Positions 1 to 8,349 of a stretch of 39,546 nucleotides of DNA are shown here, one piece after another (position 1 is the stretch's first letter; each line of letters starts with the position of its first letter). Made by a program: the position numbers and the translations under genes. This stretch comes from an uncultured Mycoplasmatota bacterium (GTDB lineage Bacteria > Bacillota_I > Bacilli_A > RF39 > UBA660): positions 1 to 39,546 of the forward strand of contig URWD01000007.1 of assembly GCA_900551525.1 (NCBI GenBank), in the 5' to 3' direction. Below the pieces are notes generated by a model that did not search any database, had not been told where the DNA came from, and saw only the letters and a program-made list of their open reading frames with translations.

Positions 1-449
1 TTTAATTTAACATCTTTTTCACAACCGAAGGCTGCTTCTTCAAATGTTAGATTTAGAACTACACGAATGTCTTCACCTTTAGATGGACGTGATGATGTTC
101 TTGAAGAACCACCGAAGCCCGAAAAACCACGGAAACCTCCACCAAAAAGATCACCAAGAATATCTTCTAAGTCAATATCTCCCATGTTGAAGCCTTGGAA
201 ACCTGTGCCTCCGCCAGATCCACCATTTTCAAAAGCTGCATGACCAAATTGATCATATTGACGTCTTTTATTTGCATCTGAAAGTACAGCGTAAGCTTCA
301 CCAATTTCTTTAAATTTTTCTTCAGCACCAGGTTCTTTATTAATATCTGGGTGATATTGTTTAGCAAGTTTTCTAAATGCTCTTTTTATTTCTTCATCTG
401 TAGCAGTTTTACTAACTCCTAAGACTTCATAATAATCTTTTTTATTCAT
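1..449 (-). CDS. dnaJ: Chaperone DnaJ (N-terminal part; gene runs off the left edge)
   Basis: Hsp40 co-chaperone that delivers clients to DnaK and stimulates its ATPase in the cytosol. The translation opens MNKKDYYEVLGV and carries a complete J domain with the diagnostic HPD tripeptide (QYHPDIN, about residues 31-37). A Gly/Phe-rich linker follows (GGGFRGFSGFGG), then the start of the substrate-binding domain, at which point the window ends. About 149 codons are visible of a usual ~370. A strong ribosome binding site (GGAAAGGAG) lies inside the last codons of tldE, and only 3 bases separate the two genes, so dnaJ is the last visible gene of the hrcA-grpE-dnaK-tldD-tldE-dnaJ operon. The identity is certain; only the C-terminal part is unseen. 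Confidence 0.97.
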   Translation of the reverse strand, partial: MNKKDYYEVLGVSKTATDEEIKRAFRKLAKQYHPDINKEPGAEEKFKEIGEAYAVLSDANKRRQYDQFGHAAFENGGSGGGTGFQGFNMGDIDLEDILGDLFGGGFRGFSGFGGSSRTSSRPSKGEDIRVVLNLTFEEAAFGCEKDVKL

Positions 450-452
450 TTT

Positions 453-1727
453 TTACTCCTTTCCAGCGATAGTGATGTTATCTAAAAGTAGTGATGGCGT
501 GCTTACACTTAAACTAAATTTAGATAAATCATTACCAACTTCAATTACATTTGTAAATACTTCAAAAAAGTTAGTAGATAATATAATCATATTTAATCCT
601 TTAGTTATCTTACCATTTTGAACTAGTAAACCTTCAGCTTGAACTGATATATTTCCAGTTTTTTTATCAACTCCGGCATGAAAACCATAAGCTTCACCAA
701 TTATAATGCCATTGTTAAGTTCTGTAACTAGTTCATCAAAGGTTTTATTTCCTTTTTCAATATATAAATTATTAACTCCATTTGCATTACCAGTTGCATC
801 TTTTTCTAATTTCATAGCATATTCAATATTATTTATTTCTTTAACAAATATACCCTTGTCTACTAAAACTTGTTTCTTTTTTAAAGTTCCTTCACTATCA
901 AAATTAGAATTAAGTATTCCATTTGGTGAATCTTCAATAATAGTTAGTTTATCACTAAATATTTTCTTATTTAATTTATCTGATAATACAGATTCGTTTA
1001 AATATATACCTTTACTTTGAAATGATGCACTAAATGTAGATAAAATGCTAGCAACTACATTATTTGCAAGAAGAACTTTATATTTTTTTGTTTCAACTGA
1101 TGTACTATCTAGTTTAATTAATAAGTATTCTAACTTTTTAAGTAAATATTCTTTAAATTCATTAAAGTTATATTCTTTAGTATAGTAAGCAATGTAAAGT
1201 ACTCTGGTTTGATTATTTTTTTCTACTGTAATTGAAACACCATATGAATTAAGATATGTTTCATCTTCCATATCACAATTATTTAATTTATTAGTAATAA
1301 AATTGCCAATTTCAGCGTGAGAATAATCGGTTTCAATAGTTTTAATGCAAGAATATTTATCTTTCAAATTATATAGTGATAATAAGTCTTCTTTAACTTT
1401 AGTATAATTTATCTTTTCATAATCTTTTACTTTATTTTTGATATTACCAGAACATAATTTATTACTATTTTTATTGTCACTTGTATTAAATATTTCTTCT
1501 AGAGTATTAATAATTTCATCAACATTTTTAATGTTTTCTGTAACTATTTTAACACATCTATTATTCTTTATAGCTTTAATAATATAACTTGTAACATTAG
1601 TTATTTGAAATAATTTAACTTTATCATTTAATGTACTTATATCGGTAGAATTATTCTTTTCTTTAAATATTTCAATATCAATATTATGTTTTTTACCAAG
1701 TTCAATTAATTTATTCACTTTTTTCAC
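453..1727 (-). CDS. tldE: TldE/PmbA-family subunit of the TldD-TldE peptidase
   Basis: A 424-residue member of the TldD/PmbA family, whose usual length is about 440. In this family TldE is the non-catalytic partner of the heterodimeric TldD-TldE metalloprotease, which degrades unfolded peptides and matures some modified peptides. It lacks the HExxxH zinc motif seen in its neighbour. It keeps the C-terminal family signatures: ATGNANG near residue 313, then HAGVD..TGNISVQAEG and a closing NITIAGKE. It overlaps the end of tldD by 17 bases, implying translational coupling. Its own last codons contain the dnaJ ribosome binding site. Its position inside the heat-shock operon suggests co-expression with DnaK and DnaJ, as a peptidase for misfolded fragments (inference). 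Confidence 0.9.
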   Translation of the reverse strand: MKKVNKLIELGKKHNIDIEIFKEKNNSTDISTLNDKVKLFQITNVTSYIIKAIKNNRCVKIVTENIKNVDEIINTLEEIFNTSDNKNSNKLCSGNIKNKVKDYEKINYTKVKEDLLSLYNLKDKYSCIKTIETDYSHAEIGNFITNKLNNCDMEDETYLNSYGVSITVEKNNQTRVLYIAYYTKEYNFNEFKEYLLKKLEYLLIKLDSTSVETKKYKVLLANNVVASILSTFSASFQSKGIYLNESVLSDKLNKKIFSDKLTIIEDSPNGILNSNFDSEGTLKKKQVLVDKGIFVKEINNIEYAMKLEKDATGNANGVNNLYIEKGNKTFDELVTELNNGIIIGEAYGFHAGVDKKTGNISVQAEGLLVQNGKITKGLNMIILSTNFFEVFTNVIEVGNDLSKFSLSVSTPSLLLDNITIAGKE

Positions 1728-3084
1728 CTCCGACGAGTATGTGACTTACCTTTATACGTGGCATTCCAACATTAACTGGAACAGATCCACTGATAGAACC
1801 ACACATACCTTGACCGAGTGCTAGGTTATCTCCGACCATTTCTACGCTTGCAAGTATATCCTTACAATTGCCAATTAAACTAGCAGATTTAACACATTCA
1901 GCAAGTTTTCCATCTCTTATCATGTACGCTAAATCACAAGCAAAGTTAAAATCTCCAGTTTCTGGTGAAACACTTCCTCCGCCCATTTTTTTAGCGTATA
2001 GTCCTAATTTAATATCTTTAATCATGTCTTCAAATGTGTCTGTTCCTTTTTCAAGATAAGTATTATTCATTCTAGAAGTCGGAGCATATATATAACTTTC
2101 TCTTCTAGAACTTCCTGTTGGTTTCATATTCATCTTATGATTGTTTATTTCATCAATTAAATATCCTTTTAAAACACCGTTTTCGATAAGCACATTTCTT
2201 TTAGTTTCTCTGCCTTCATCATCAATCTTAGTTGTTCCCCATTCGTTAAATATGGTTCCATCATCAATAATACTAACTTTTTCATTTGCTATTTTTTTAT
2301 TTAAATCATGACTTAAAACTGATATACCATCCGCAACAGAAGTTGCTTCCATTGCATGACCACAAGCTTCATGGAATATTACTCCCCCAAAACCATTTTC
2401 AATTATAACTGGCATTTCACCGCCTGGACAAGGTGATGCATACAACTTATCTATTCCTTCTTTAATAAGTTCATTAATTACTTCATCAAATTTTATTTCA
2501 TCAAGTAAATCTAGACTAGTCGTTTTACCTAAAGAATAAGAAATATTACATGCTTTATCACCATCTTTAAAACTTATGATAATATAAAGTCTTGTTCTTT
2601 CTCTTTCTTCATTTTTAAATAAACCATTTTCACGAGCTATTGTAACATCTTGTTTAACATTTTGAAGTGTTAAATTTACTTGATTTATTCTTCCATCTTT
2701 ACTTCTTATTTTCTTATCTAAATTATTAAATAAATCTTTAATATCATCATTTGTATAATGTGTTTTATGATTATTTTTATATTTTTTTAATCTTTTTAAA
2801 GACACATAACTATACACTACTTTATCTTTAATATTACTTTTTAAAGTATCTATTATAGAATTAATACTTTTCTTACTAAAATCGTTAGTGGCAGCATAAT
2901 AAACATTATTATCTTTAGCAAGTCTAAGTCCAAGCCCATTTGAATAGTTTACACTATAACCATCTAGATTACTATCAATATAATTAAATACTGTAGTCTT
3001 TTTATTTTCCATGAATATTTCTGCAAAGTCACCACCAGTTGATAGCATATCTTCTAAGATACTTTCTAATCTATCTTTTTTCAT
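1711..3084 (-). CDS. tldD: TldD metallopeptidase subunit
   Basis: Catalytic half of the TldD-TldE zinc peptidase. The 457-residue length fits the family (~455-480). The metal-binding HExxxH motif is present as FHEACGHAMEA at about residues 236-246. The C-terminal GGGSVSPETGDFNFAC segment is also typical of TldD. The ATG at 3084 is preceded by AAAGGAG at good spacing. The gene lies 62 bases after dnaK, with an intrinsic-terminator-like hairpin in the gap and no visible promoter of its own, so it is probably expressed by read-through from the heat-shock promoter. tldD/tldE are not usual members of the dnaK operon, which makes the arrangement notable. Confidence 0.93.
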   Translation of the reverse strand: MKKDRLESILEDMLSTGGDFAEIFMENKKTTVFNYIDSNLDGYSVNYSNGLGLRLAKDNNVYYAATNDFSKKSINSIIDTLKSNIKDKVVYSYVSLKRLKKYKNNHKTHYTNDDIKDLFNNLDKKIRSKDGRINQVNLTLQNVKQDVTIARENGLFKNEERERTRLYIIISFKDGDKACNISYSLGKTTSLDLLDEIKFDEVINELIKEGIDKLYASPCPGGEMPVIIENGFGGVIFHEACGHAMEATSVADGISVLSHDLNKKIANEKVSIIDDGTIFNEWGTTKIDDEGRETKRNVLIENGVLKGYLIDEINNHKMNMKPTGSSRRESYIYAPTSRMNNTYLEKGTDTFEDMIKDIKLGLYAKKMGGGSVSPETGDFNFACDLAYMIRDGKLAECVKSASLIGNCKDILASVEMVGDNLALGQGMCGSISGSVPVNVGMPRIKVSHILVGGEKSE

Positions 3085-3103
3085 ATTTCTCCTTTAAACG
3101 GGT

Positions 3104-3130
3104 AAAAAGAGAGTTAAGACGCTCTCTTTT
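3104..3130 (-). terminator. Hairpin with U-tract between dnaK and tldD (probable attenuator)
   Basis: Read on the minus strand, AAAAGAGAG and CTCTCTTTT form a 9-bp stem around an 8-nt loop, followed by a short T run. It lies between the dnaK stop and the tldD ribosome binding site, where there is no room for a new promoter. I infer a leaky terminator that lowers expression of tldD-tldE-dnaJ relative to hrcA-grpE-dnaK. Confidence 0.65.
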
Positions 3131-3146
3131 ATCCTTTAATTTTTAA

Positions 3147-4967
3147 TTATTTTTCTTCGTATGTGGCATCTTCAACTTTTTCATGGTCATCACTACCACT
3201 ATTAGTATTACTTTCATTATTTGCATTATCTTTAGCTGCTTGTTCATATACTTTTTGAGCTAAATCCATTGCAACTTTATTAAGTTCTTCGCTAGTATTT
3301 TTTATAGCATCGATATCTGTTCCTTCTAGAGCTTTCTTAGCTGCTTCTAGTTTTTCTTCAGCATTTTTCTTATCATCTTCAGTTATTTTATCACCTAAAT
3401 CAGATAGAGCTTTTTCTGTTGCAAATACAATACTATCAGCATTATTTCTTACTTCAGCTTCTTGTTTTCTCTTTTCATCAGCTTCTTTATTAGCTTCAGC
3501 TTCTTTCATCATCTTATCAATTTCTTCATCAGAAAGATTTGTTGATGATGTAATTGTAATTGATTGTTCTTTATTTGTACCTAAATCTTTTGCAGTAACA
3601 TTAACAATACCATTAGCATCTATATCAAATTTAACTTCAATTTGAGGTACTCCACGTCTTGCTGGAGGTAAGTTTGTAAGTTGGAAATTTCCAAGTGTCT
3701 TGTTATCACTAGCCATTGGTCTTTCACCTTGTAATACGTGAATATCTACAGCTGGTTGATTATCTACAGCAGTTGAGAATACTTGAGATTTACTTGTTGG
3801 AATTGTTGTATTTCTTGGAATTAATACTGTCATAACGTTTCCTAGAGTTTCAATACCAAGTGATAATGGTGTAACGTCTAGTAAAACAATATCATCAACT
3901 TCACCAGTTAAAACACCACCTTGAATAGCAGCACCCATAGCAACTACTTCATCTGGGTTAACACTCTTATTAGGTTCTTGTCCAAGTTCTTTCTTAACAA
4001 GTTCTTGAATGTATGGAATACGTGATGAACCACCAACTAAGATTACTTTATTAATATCTTTAGCAGTCATATTAGCATCTTTTAATGCTTTTCTAACTGG
4101 TTCAAGTGTTGAGTCAAATAAATCACGACATAGATCTTCAAATTTAGCTTTTGTTAAAGTCATATCCATATGAACTGGTCCTTCATCGTTTTGAGCAATG
4201 AATGGTAAGCTAACTTGAGTTGTAGTCATACTTGATAAGTCTTTCTTAGCTTTTTCAGCGGCATCTTTAATTCTTTGCATTGCCATAGTATCTTTACTTA
4301 AATCAATACCATGATCTTTTTTGAATTCTGATACTAAATAATCAGTAACACGAGCATCAAAGTCATCTCCACCTAGACGATTATTACCACTTGTTGCTTT
4401 AACTTCAAATACACCATCACCAAGTTCTAGAATTGAAACATCGAATGTTCCACCACCTAAGTCATAAACTAGAATAGTTTGTAATTTATCTTGTTTATCA
4501 AGACCATATGCAAGTGCTGCAGCTGTTGGTTCGTTTATAATACGTTCAACTTCAAGGCCTGCAATCTTACCAGCATTTTTAGTAGCTTGACGTTCAGCAT
4601 CATTAAAGTATGCTGGAACTGTAATAACTGCTTTAGTTACTTTTTCTCCTAAATAACTTTCAGCATCTTTCTTTAGTTTTCCTAGTATTTTAGCACTAAT
4701 TTCTTCTGGAGTCCATTTCTTTCCACCAGCTTCCACTTTTTCACTAGTACCCATTTTTCTCTTTATTGAAGAAATAGTATTTTTAACATTAGTTACGGCT
4801 TGTCTTTTTGCAACTTCGCCTACTAATTCTTCATCCCCTTTAAATGCTACTACTGATGGAGTTGTTCTATTTCCTTCAGCATTAGCTATAACCTTGGGTT
4901 CTCCCCCTTCAAGTACTGCAACACAAGAATTTGTAGTACCTAAGTCAATACCTATAATTTTACTCAT
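3147..4967 (-). CDS. dnaK: Chaperone DnaK (Hsp70)
   Basis: ATP-driven cytosolic chaperone that binds exposed hydrophobic segments of clients; it works with DnaJ and GrpE. At 606 residues it is the normal Gram-positive length. The nucleotide-binding domain starts IGIDLGTTNSCV (residues 5-16), with the phosphate-binding DLGGGTFDVS near 169-178 and the VGGSSRIP loop near 310. The substrate-binding domain follows from about residue 360, with the linker DVTPLSLGIET. A helical lid and a charged, Asn/Gly/Ser-containing tail end in EEK. It lies 38 bases downstream of grpE and is followed by a hairpin that may limit read-through into tldD. Confidence 0.99.
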   Translation of the reverse strand: MSKIIGIDLGTTNSCVAVLEGGEPKVIANAEGNRTTPSVVAFKGDEELVGEVAKRQAVTNVKNTISSIKRKMGTSEKVEAGGKKWTPEEISAKILGKLKKDAESYLGEKVTKAVITVPAYFNDAERQATKNAGKIAGLEVERIINEPTAAALAYGLDKQDKLQTILVYDLGGGTFDVSILELGDGVFEVKATSGNNRLGGDDFDARVTDYLVSEFKKDHGIDLSKDTMAMQRIKDAAEKAKKDLSSMTTTQVSLPFIAQNDEGPVHMDMTLTKAKFEDLCRDLFDSTLEPVRKALKDANMTAKDINKVILVGGSSRIPYIQELVKKELGQEPNKSVNPDEVVAMGAAIQGGVLTGEVDDIVLLDVTPLSLGIETLGNVMTVLIPRNTTIPTSKSQVFSTAVDNQPAVDIHVLQGERPMASDNKTLGNFQLTNLPPARRGVPQIEVKFDIDANGIVNVTAKDLGTNKEQSITITSSTNLSDEEIDKMMKEAEANKEADEKRKQEAEVRNNADSIVFATEKALSDLGDKITEDDKKNAEEKLEAAKKALEGTDIDAIKNTSEELNKVAMDLAQKVYEQAAKDNANNESNTNSGSDDHEKVEDATYEEK

Positions 4968-5005
4968 ATTTAATCATTCCTTTCATTTATTTTTCTTGAG
5001 CTTAA

Positions 5006-5533
5006 TTATTCGTTTACTTTTACCATAGCAACTCTGATAACTTTATCTTTATAAGTGTAGCCTTTTTGTAAGACTTCAATTACCACATTGCTAGGTAAGC
5101 TTTTATCACTATCTGTAAGAACTGCTTCCATCTTATTTGGATCGAATTCTAGTCCTTTACAATCTATTTCTTTTACTTCTAACTCTTGTAAAATATTTAC
5201 TAAATTAGTATATATCATCTTAAATCCACTTAAGAATTTAGATACTTCATCAGATAAATCTCTGTCATCTAAGCTAATAGCTCTTTCGAAATTATCTACG
5301 ATTGGTAATATTTTAGTAATTAATTTTTCTCCATCATATTTGCATAATTTACTAATTTCTTCTTCATTTCTTCTTTTCATGTTTTGCATTTCTGCCATAA
5401 CTCTAAGAAGTTTTTCATTTAACTTAGCATTTTCTTCTGCTAATTTTTTGTTTTCTGTATTATCTACTTTTTTAGGTTCTTTTTTCTTTACATTTTTAAC
5501 CTTTTGTTTTCCTTTTACTTTTTTTTCTTCCAT
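5006..5533 (-). CDS. grpE: Nucleotide exchange factor GrpE
   Basis: Dimeric co-chaperone that releases ADP from DnaK. At 175 residues it has the expected layout: a Lys/Glu-rich N-terminal region and long coiled-coil helix (about 1-70, including LRVMAEMQNMKRRNEEE), then a four-helix/beta-wing C-terminal domain ending in VLQKGYTYKDKVIRVAMVKV, the GrpE signature. Its ATG shares bases with the TAA stop of hrcA (TAATG), and AAAGGAC upstream serves as ribosome binding site, so the two genes are translationally coupled. Confidence 0.97.
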   Translation of the reverse strand: MEEKKVKGKQKVKNVKKKEPKKVDNTENKKLAEENAKLNEKLLRVMAEMQNMKRRNEEEISKLCKYDGEKLITKILPIVDNFERAISLDDRDLSDEVSKFLSGFKMIYTNLVNILQELEVKEIDCKGLEFDPNKMEAVLTDSDKSLPSNVVIEVLQKGYTYKDKVIRVAMVKVNE

Positions 5534-6540
5534 TATTTGTCCTTTCTATTATCAATTTCATCATCGATATATTCTAATAAACCAACAATTCTTTGATAGT
5601 CCATTCTCTTTGGTCCAATTACAGCAATTGTTCCTTCTTCACCATTAATATGATATTTTTTTCTAATAATAGTTACATTTGAATCAAACTTATTTTCTTT
5701 ACCAATATAAACCTTAATTTCATCTTCATCACTATTTTCTTCTACTTTTTCAATGAAAGATTTATCTTCTAGTTTATTGGCAAGTCTTTTAAGTTCTGAA
5801 ACATCATTATATTCTGGCTGCTCAAATATCTTTGTTTTACCAGTTACATGAATGTTACTATTATTATTTACGAAATCATTAAAAGCATCATAGAAGATAT
5901 TATACACTGTTTCATATTGTCTTATTTGGGTTTTTATAATTGGCTTTACTTCAAATTCTAGTCTTTTACTTACATCATTTATTGGTGTGCCAACTAGCAT
6001 TTTATTAATTATTTCACTAGTTTTAATGACTTCTTTAACATTTATATTACTATCTAAAGTAAACATTTTATTTTCAACATTTCCTTTATCAGTACATACA
6101 ACTGCTACAACTTGATTATTACCTAAGTCTATAATGTTAATCTGTAAAAGTGTATTATCTTCACTACTTTTTCCAAGAACTACACTTGTATAATTGGTTA
6201 TTTCACTAATTATATCCATACATTTATTTATGGCATCACTTAGTTCTATATCTGTATTAGCAAATATCTTTTGTAGTTTTAACATATCACCACCAGTAAG
6301 TTTTTCTGGTTCCATTAAGTTATTTACATAATATCTATATCCAGCTTCACTTGGAACACGTCCTGAAGATATATGATTTTTTTCTAAGTATCCCATATCC
6401 TCCAACTCTGCCATTTCATTTCTAATAGTGGCACTAGATAAGCTAAACATATCACATAAAGCTTTTGAACCGACTGGTCTTACTGTCTTAATATATGTTT
6501 CAACAATTACTTTTAAGAGATTATTTTTACGTTCATCCAT
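5533..6540 (-). CDS. hrcA: Heat-inducible transcription repressor HrcA
   Basis: Repressor that binds CIRCE elements and blocks class I heat-shock transcription; its folding depends on GroEL in known systems. The N-terminal winged helix is visible (KALCDMFSLSSATIRNEMAELEDMG is the typical region), followed by the GAF-like dimerisation domain (VLGKSSEDNTLLQI). A longer reading begins at 6561, inside the CIRCE element, and would give MLKRGNVMDERKN. I prefer the ATG at 6540 (MDERKNNLLK), which has GAGAGG about 8 bases upstream and gives 335 residues. It is the first gene of the operon and autoregulated through the CIRCE at 6555-6581. Confidence 0.96.
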   Translation of the reverse strand: MDERKNNLLKVIVETYIKTVRPVGSKALCDMFSLSSATIRNEMAELEDMGYLEKNHISSGRVPSEAGYRYYVNNLMEPEKLTGGDMLKLQKIFANTDIELSDAINKCMDIISEITNYTSVVLGKSSEDNTLLQINIIDLGNNQVVAVVCTDKGNVENKMFTLDSNINVKEVIKTSEIINKMLVGTPINDVSKRLEFEVKPIIKTQIRQYETVYNIFYDAFNDFVNNNSNIHVTGKTKIFEQPEYNDVSELKRLANKLEDKSFIEKVEENSDEDEIKVYIGKENKFDSNVTIIRKKYHINGEEGTIAVIGPKRMDYQRIVGLLEYIDDEIDNRKDK

Positions 6541-6554
6541 AACATTACCTCTCT

Positions 6555-6581
6555 TTAGCACTCATTTTCCATCAGTGCTAA
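6555..6581. promoter_or_regulatory. CIRCE operator for HrcA
   Basis: The inverted repeat TTAGCACTC, a 9-base spacer, then CAGTGCTAA matches the CIRCE consensus (TTAGCACTC-N9-GAGTGCTAA) at all but one position. It covers the predicted transcription start and the 5' untranslated leader of hrcA, the classic position. Confidence 0.95.
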
Positions 6582-6585
6582 TACT

Positions 6586-6614
6586 ATTATAATATTATGC
6601 TTAGCACTTGTCAA
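6586..6614 (-). promoter_or_regulatory. Sigma-A promoter of the hrcA-grpE-dnaK operon
   Basis: On the minus strand, a perfect TTGACA (6614-6609) and a perfect TATAAT (6591-6586) are separated by 17 bases. Initiation would fall near 6579, inside the CIRCE operator. A weaker second CIRCE-like inverted repeat (6601-6628) overlaps the -35 box. Confidence 0.9.
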
Positions 6615-6640
6615 TATATAACTGCTAATTTTTGTAAAAT

Positions 6641-6669
6641 TTGACAAGTTTATTAAAATGTGATAAAAT
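6641..6669 (+). promoter_or_regulatory. Divergent promoter for the gene at 6697
   Basis: TTGACA (6641-6646), a 17-base spacer, then TAAAAT (6664-6669) preceded by TGa, an extended -10. It reads away from hrcA. A ribosome binding site (AAAGGGGG, 6680-6687) precedes the ATG at 6697. Confidence 0.8.
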
Positions 6670-6696
6670 ATTGCTAATTAAAGGGGGAAAATATAT

Positions 6697-7119
6697 ATGG
6701 AAGCACATCTTTATACTGTTGATGCTATAAAATCTGGTGATACTACTTATATTAGTAGTGATAATTTAAAAATAATAATGGAACTAGAAAATATTAAAAT
6801 GGTACAAGAACCTAAACCATTTAGAAAATTAGTTTCTGACTTGTGGGCTGACTCTATTATGAAAGGTTCTTATCCACAAAATGATCCAGATACTATTATG
6901 ATTAAAACTGAAAATTCAACATTTTATTATGATGCTAAGAAAATTGCAAAAAATCAACATTGGATATTATTATATTTAAATCAATTACATGTTTTAGATC
7001 CTCACTTACTTGCTGATGGAACTAGATGGACAGAACTAAAACAACCAATAGAACTTTTAATGTCTATGGGTAATGCTGTAGTTGAATGCATGCAAAGAAA
7101 CAATAAAATAACAAGGTAA
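6697..7119 (+). CDS. Conserved-looking hypothetical protein, 140 aa
   Basis: I do not recognise this protein. It is a soluble, mixed alpha/beta-looking chain (MEAHLYTVDAIKSGDTTYIS...) with no membrane segment, signal peptide or obvious catalytic motif. Features are a central acidic/Tyr stretch (TENSTFYYDAKK) and a His/Trp-containing part (NQHWILLYLNQLHVLDPHLL). The start is well supported by AAAGGGGG seven to eight bases upstream and a strong dedicated promoter. The gene stands alone, divergent from hrcA and convergent with the YnbB gene, and ends in a strong bidirectional terminator. Its codon use looks like its neighbours, so it is probably a resident gene. Confidence 0.8.
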   Translation: MEAHLYTVDAIKSGDTTYISSDNLKIIMELENIKMVQEPKPFRKLVSDLWADSIMKGSYPQNDPDTIMIKTENSTFYYDAKKIAKNQHWILLYLNQLHVLDPHLLADGTRWTELKQPIELLMSMGNAVVECMQRNNKITR

Positions 7120-7138
7120 TTTACCTTGTTATTTTATT
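7102..7138. terminator. Bidirectional intrinsic terminator
   Basis: A perfect 18-bp inverted repeat, AATAAAATAACAAGGTAA (7102-7119) with its complement at 7121-7138, has A/T-rich outer arms that give a U-tract in either direction. It lies exactly between two convergent genes and overlaps both gene ends. Confidence 0.9.
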
Positions 7139-8349
7139 ATGTTGTCAAGAGCCTTTAAAACTGCTATTTTACCATATTCATAAGTAAGTCCCCCTTGTAA
7201 GTAAGCTATATATGGACTTCTAAGAGGGCCATCGCAGGATATTTCAATTGATGAACCTTGGGTAAATGAACCTGATGCCATTATTATTTCATCATCATAT
7301 CCAGGCATATTTGTGGGTACTGGTGTACTACTTGCATCTATAGCACTTCCATTTTGAATACCTTCTACAAATTTAATTAGTTTTTCTCTACTTCCAAACT
7401 TTATAGTTTCAACTATATCACATCTTTCCTCATCCCATCTTGGTGATACATCATATCCTAAATTTTCAAGTAAGTATGATGCAAGTACTACAGTTTTTAA
7501 GCTACTTGCAACTACTGATGGTGCCATATATAAACCTTGTAAGAAACTTTTATTAGCACCTAAACTTGGACCAACTTCATCTGCTTCTCCAGGAACATTT
7601 AATCTTTCACTACATAAATATACTAAATTCTCTTTACCTACGATATATGCACCATTACTAGCTATACCGGCTCCTAAATTTTTAATTAATGAACCAACAC
7701 ATATATCTGCACCAACTTCCGTAGGTTCTTTACTACTTACAAATTCAGAGTAACAATTATCTACCATAACTATTATATCTTTATCAATACTTTTAATTAA
7801 TTTAATAACTTTTTCTAACACATCAATACTTATACTTTTCCTAGTGCTATATCCAATAGATCTTTGAACTTCAATAAGCTTTACTTTGTTATTATTTAAA
7901 AACTCTTCAATTTCTTTATAATTAAAATCATTATCCACTAAATCTATTTGTTCATACTTAATACCAAATGATTTTAAACTACTTTTATTATCATTAAAGC
8001 CAATTACAGAATCTAATGTATCATAAGGCCTACCTGTGATAGATAAAAGCGTATCACCTGGTCTTAAAAGAGCAAATAAAGCTGTACTTATAGCATGTGT
8101 ACCAGATATAAATTGATTTCTAACTAAAGCTTTTTCACATTTAAATACATCAGCATATACTTTTTCTATTATATCTCTTCCATAGTCACCATAGCCATAT
8201 CCAGTTGTACTATTAAAACAAGCTTCATTTACGTTTTCTTTCCAAAAAGCACTTATTACTTTCCTACTATTATAAAAACATACATCATCTATTTTACTAA
8301 ATACATCTTTTAACACAATTTCAGCATTTTTTACATCTTCTAAATTCAT
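7129..8349 (-). CDS. PLP-dependent enzyme of the YnbB / methionine gamma-lyase-like (aluminium-resistance) family
   Basis: A 406-residue fold-type I PLP enzyme of the family named Met_gamma_lyase/YnbB, once called aluminium resistance protein. Visible family features include SGTHAISTALFALLRPGD (cofactor phosphate/aromatic region, about residue 83), the Asp of VMVDNCYSEF near 195, and the presumed Schiff-base lysine in GSLIKNLGAG near 223. The reaction in vivo is poorly defined for this family; C-S lyase activity is assumed by homology. Its start overlaps the stop of the SDR gene by four bases (ATGA), so the two form an operon. Confidence 0.85.
   Translation of the reverse strand: MNLEDVKNAEIVLKDVFSKIDDVCFYNSRKVISAFWKENVNEACFNSTTGYGYGDYGRDIIEKVYADVFKCEKALVRNQFISGTHAISTALFALLRPGDTLLSITGRPYDTLDSVIGFNDNKSSLKSFGIKYEQIDLVDNDFNYKEIEEFLNNNKVKLIEVQRSIGYSTRKSISIDVLEKVIKLIKSIDKDIIVMVDNCYSEFVSSKEPTEVGADICVGSLIKNLGAGIASNGAYIVGKENLVYLCSERLNVPGEADEVGPSLGANKSFLQGLYMAPSVVASSLKTVVLASYLLENLGYDVSPRWDEERCDIVETIKFGSREKLIKFVEGIQNGSAIDASSTPVPTNMPGYDDEIIMASGSFTQGSSIEISCDGPLRSPYIAYLQGGLTYEYGKIAVLKALDNIIK

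Noticed and set aside
167..367. Small minus-strand frame inside dnaJ
   Set aside because: It is out of frame with the clear DnaJ J-domain reading and shows no protein character of its own.
6541..6561. Extended HrcA start (MLKRGNV...)
   Set aside because: That start lies inside the CIRCE operator and has no proper ribosome binding site; the ATG at 6540 has one.
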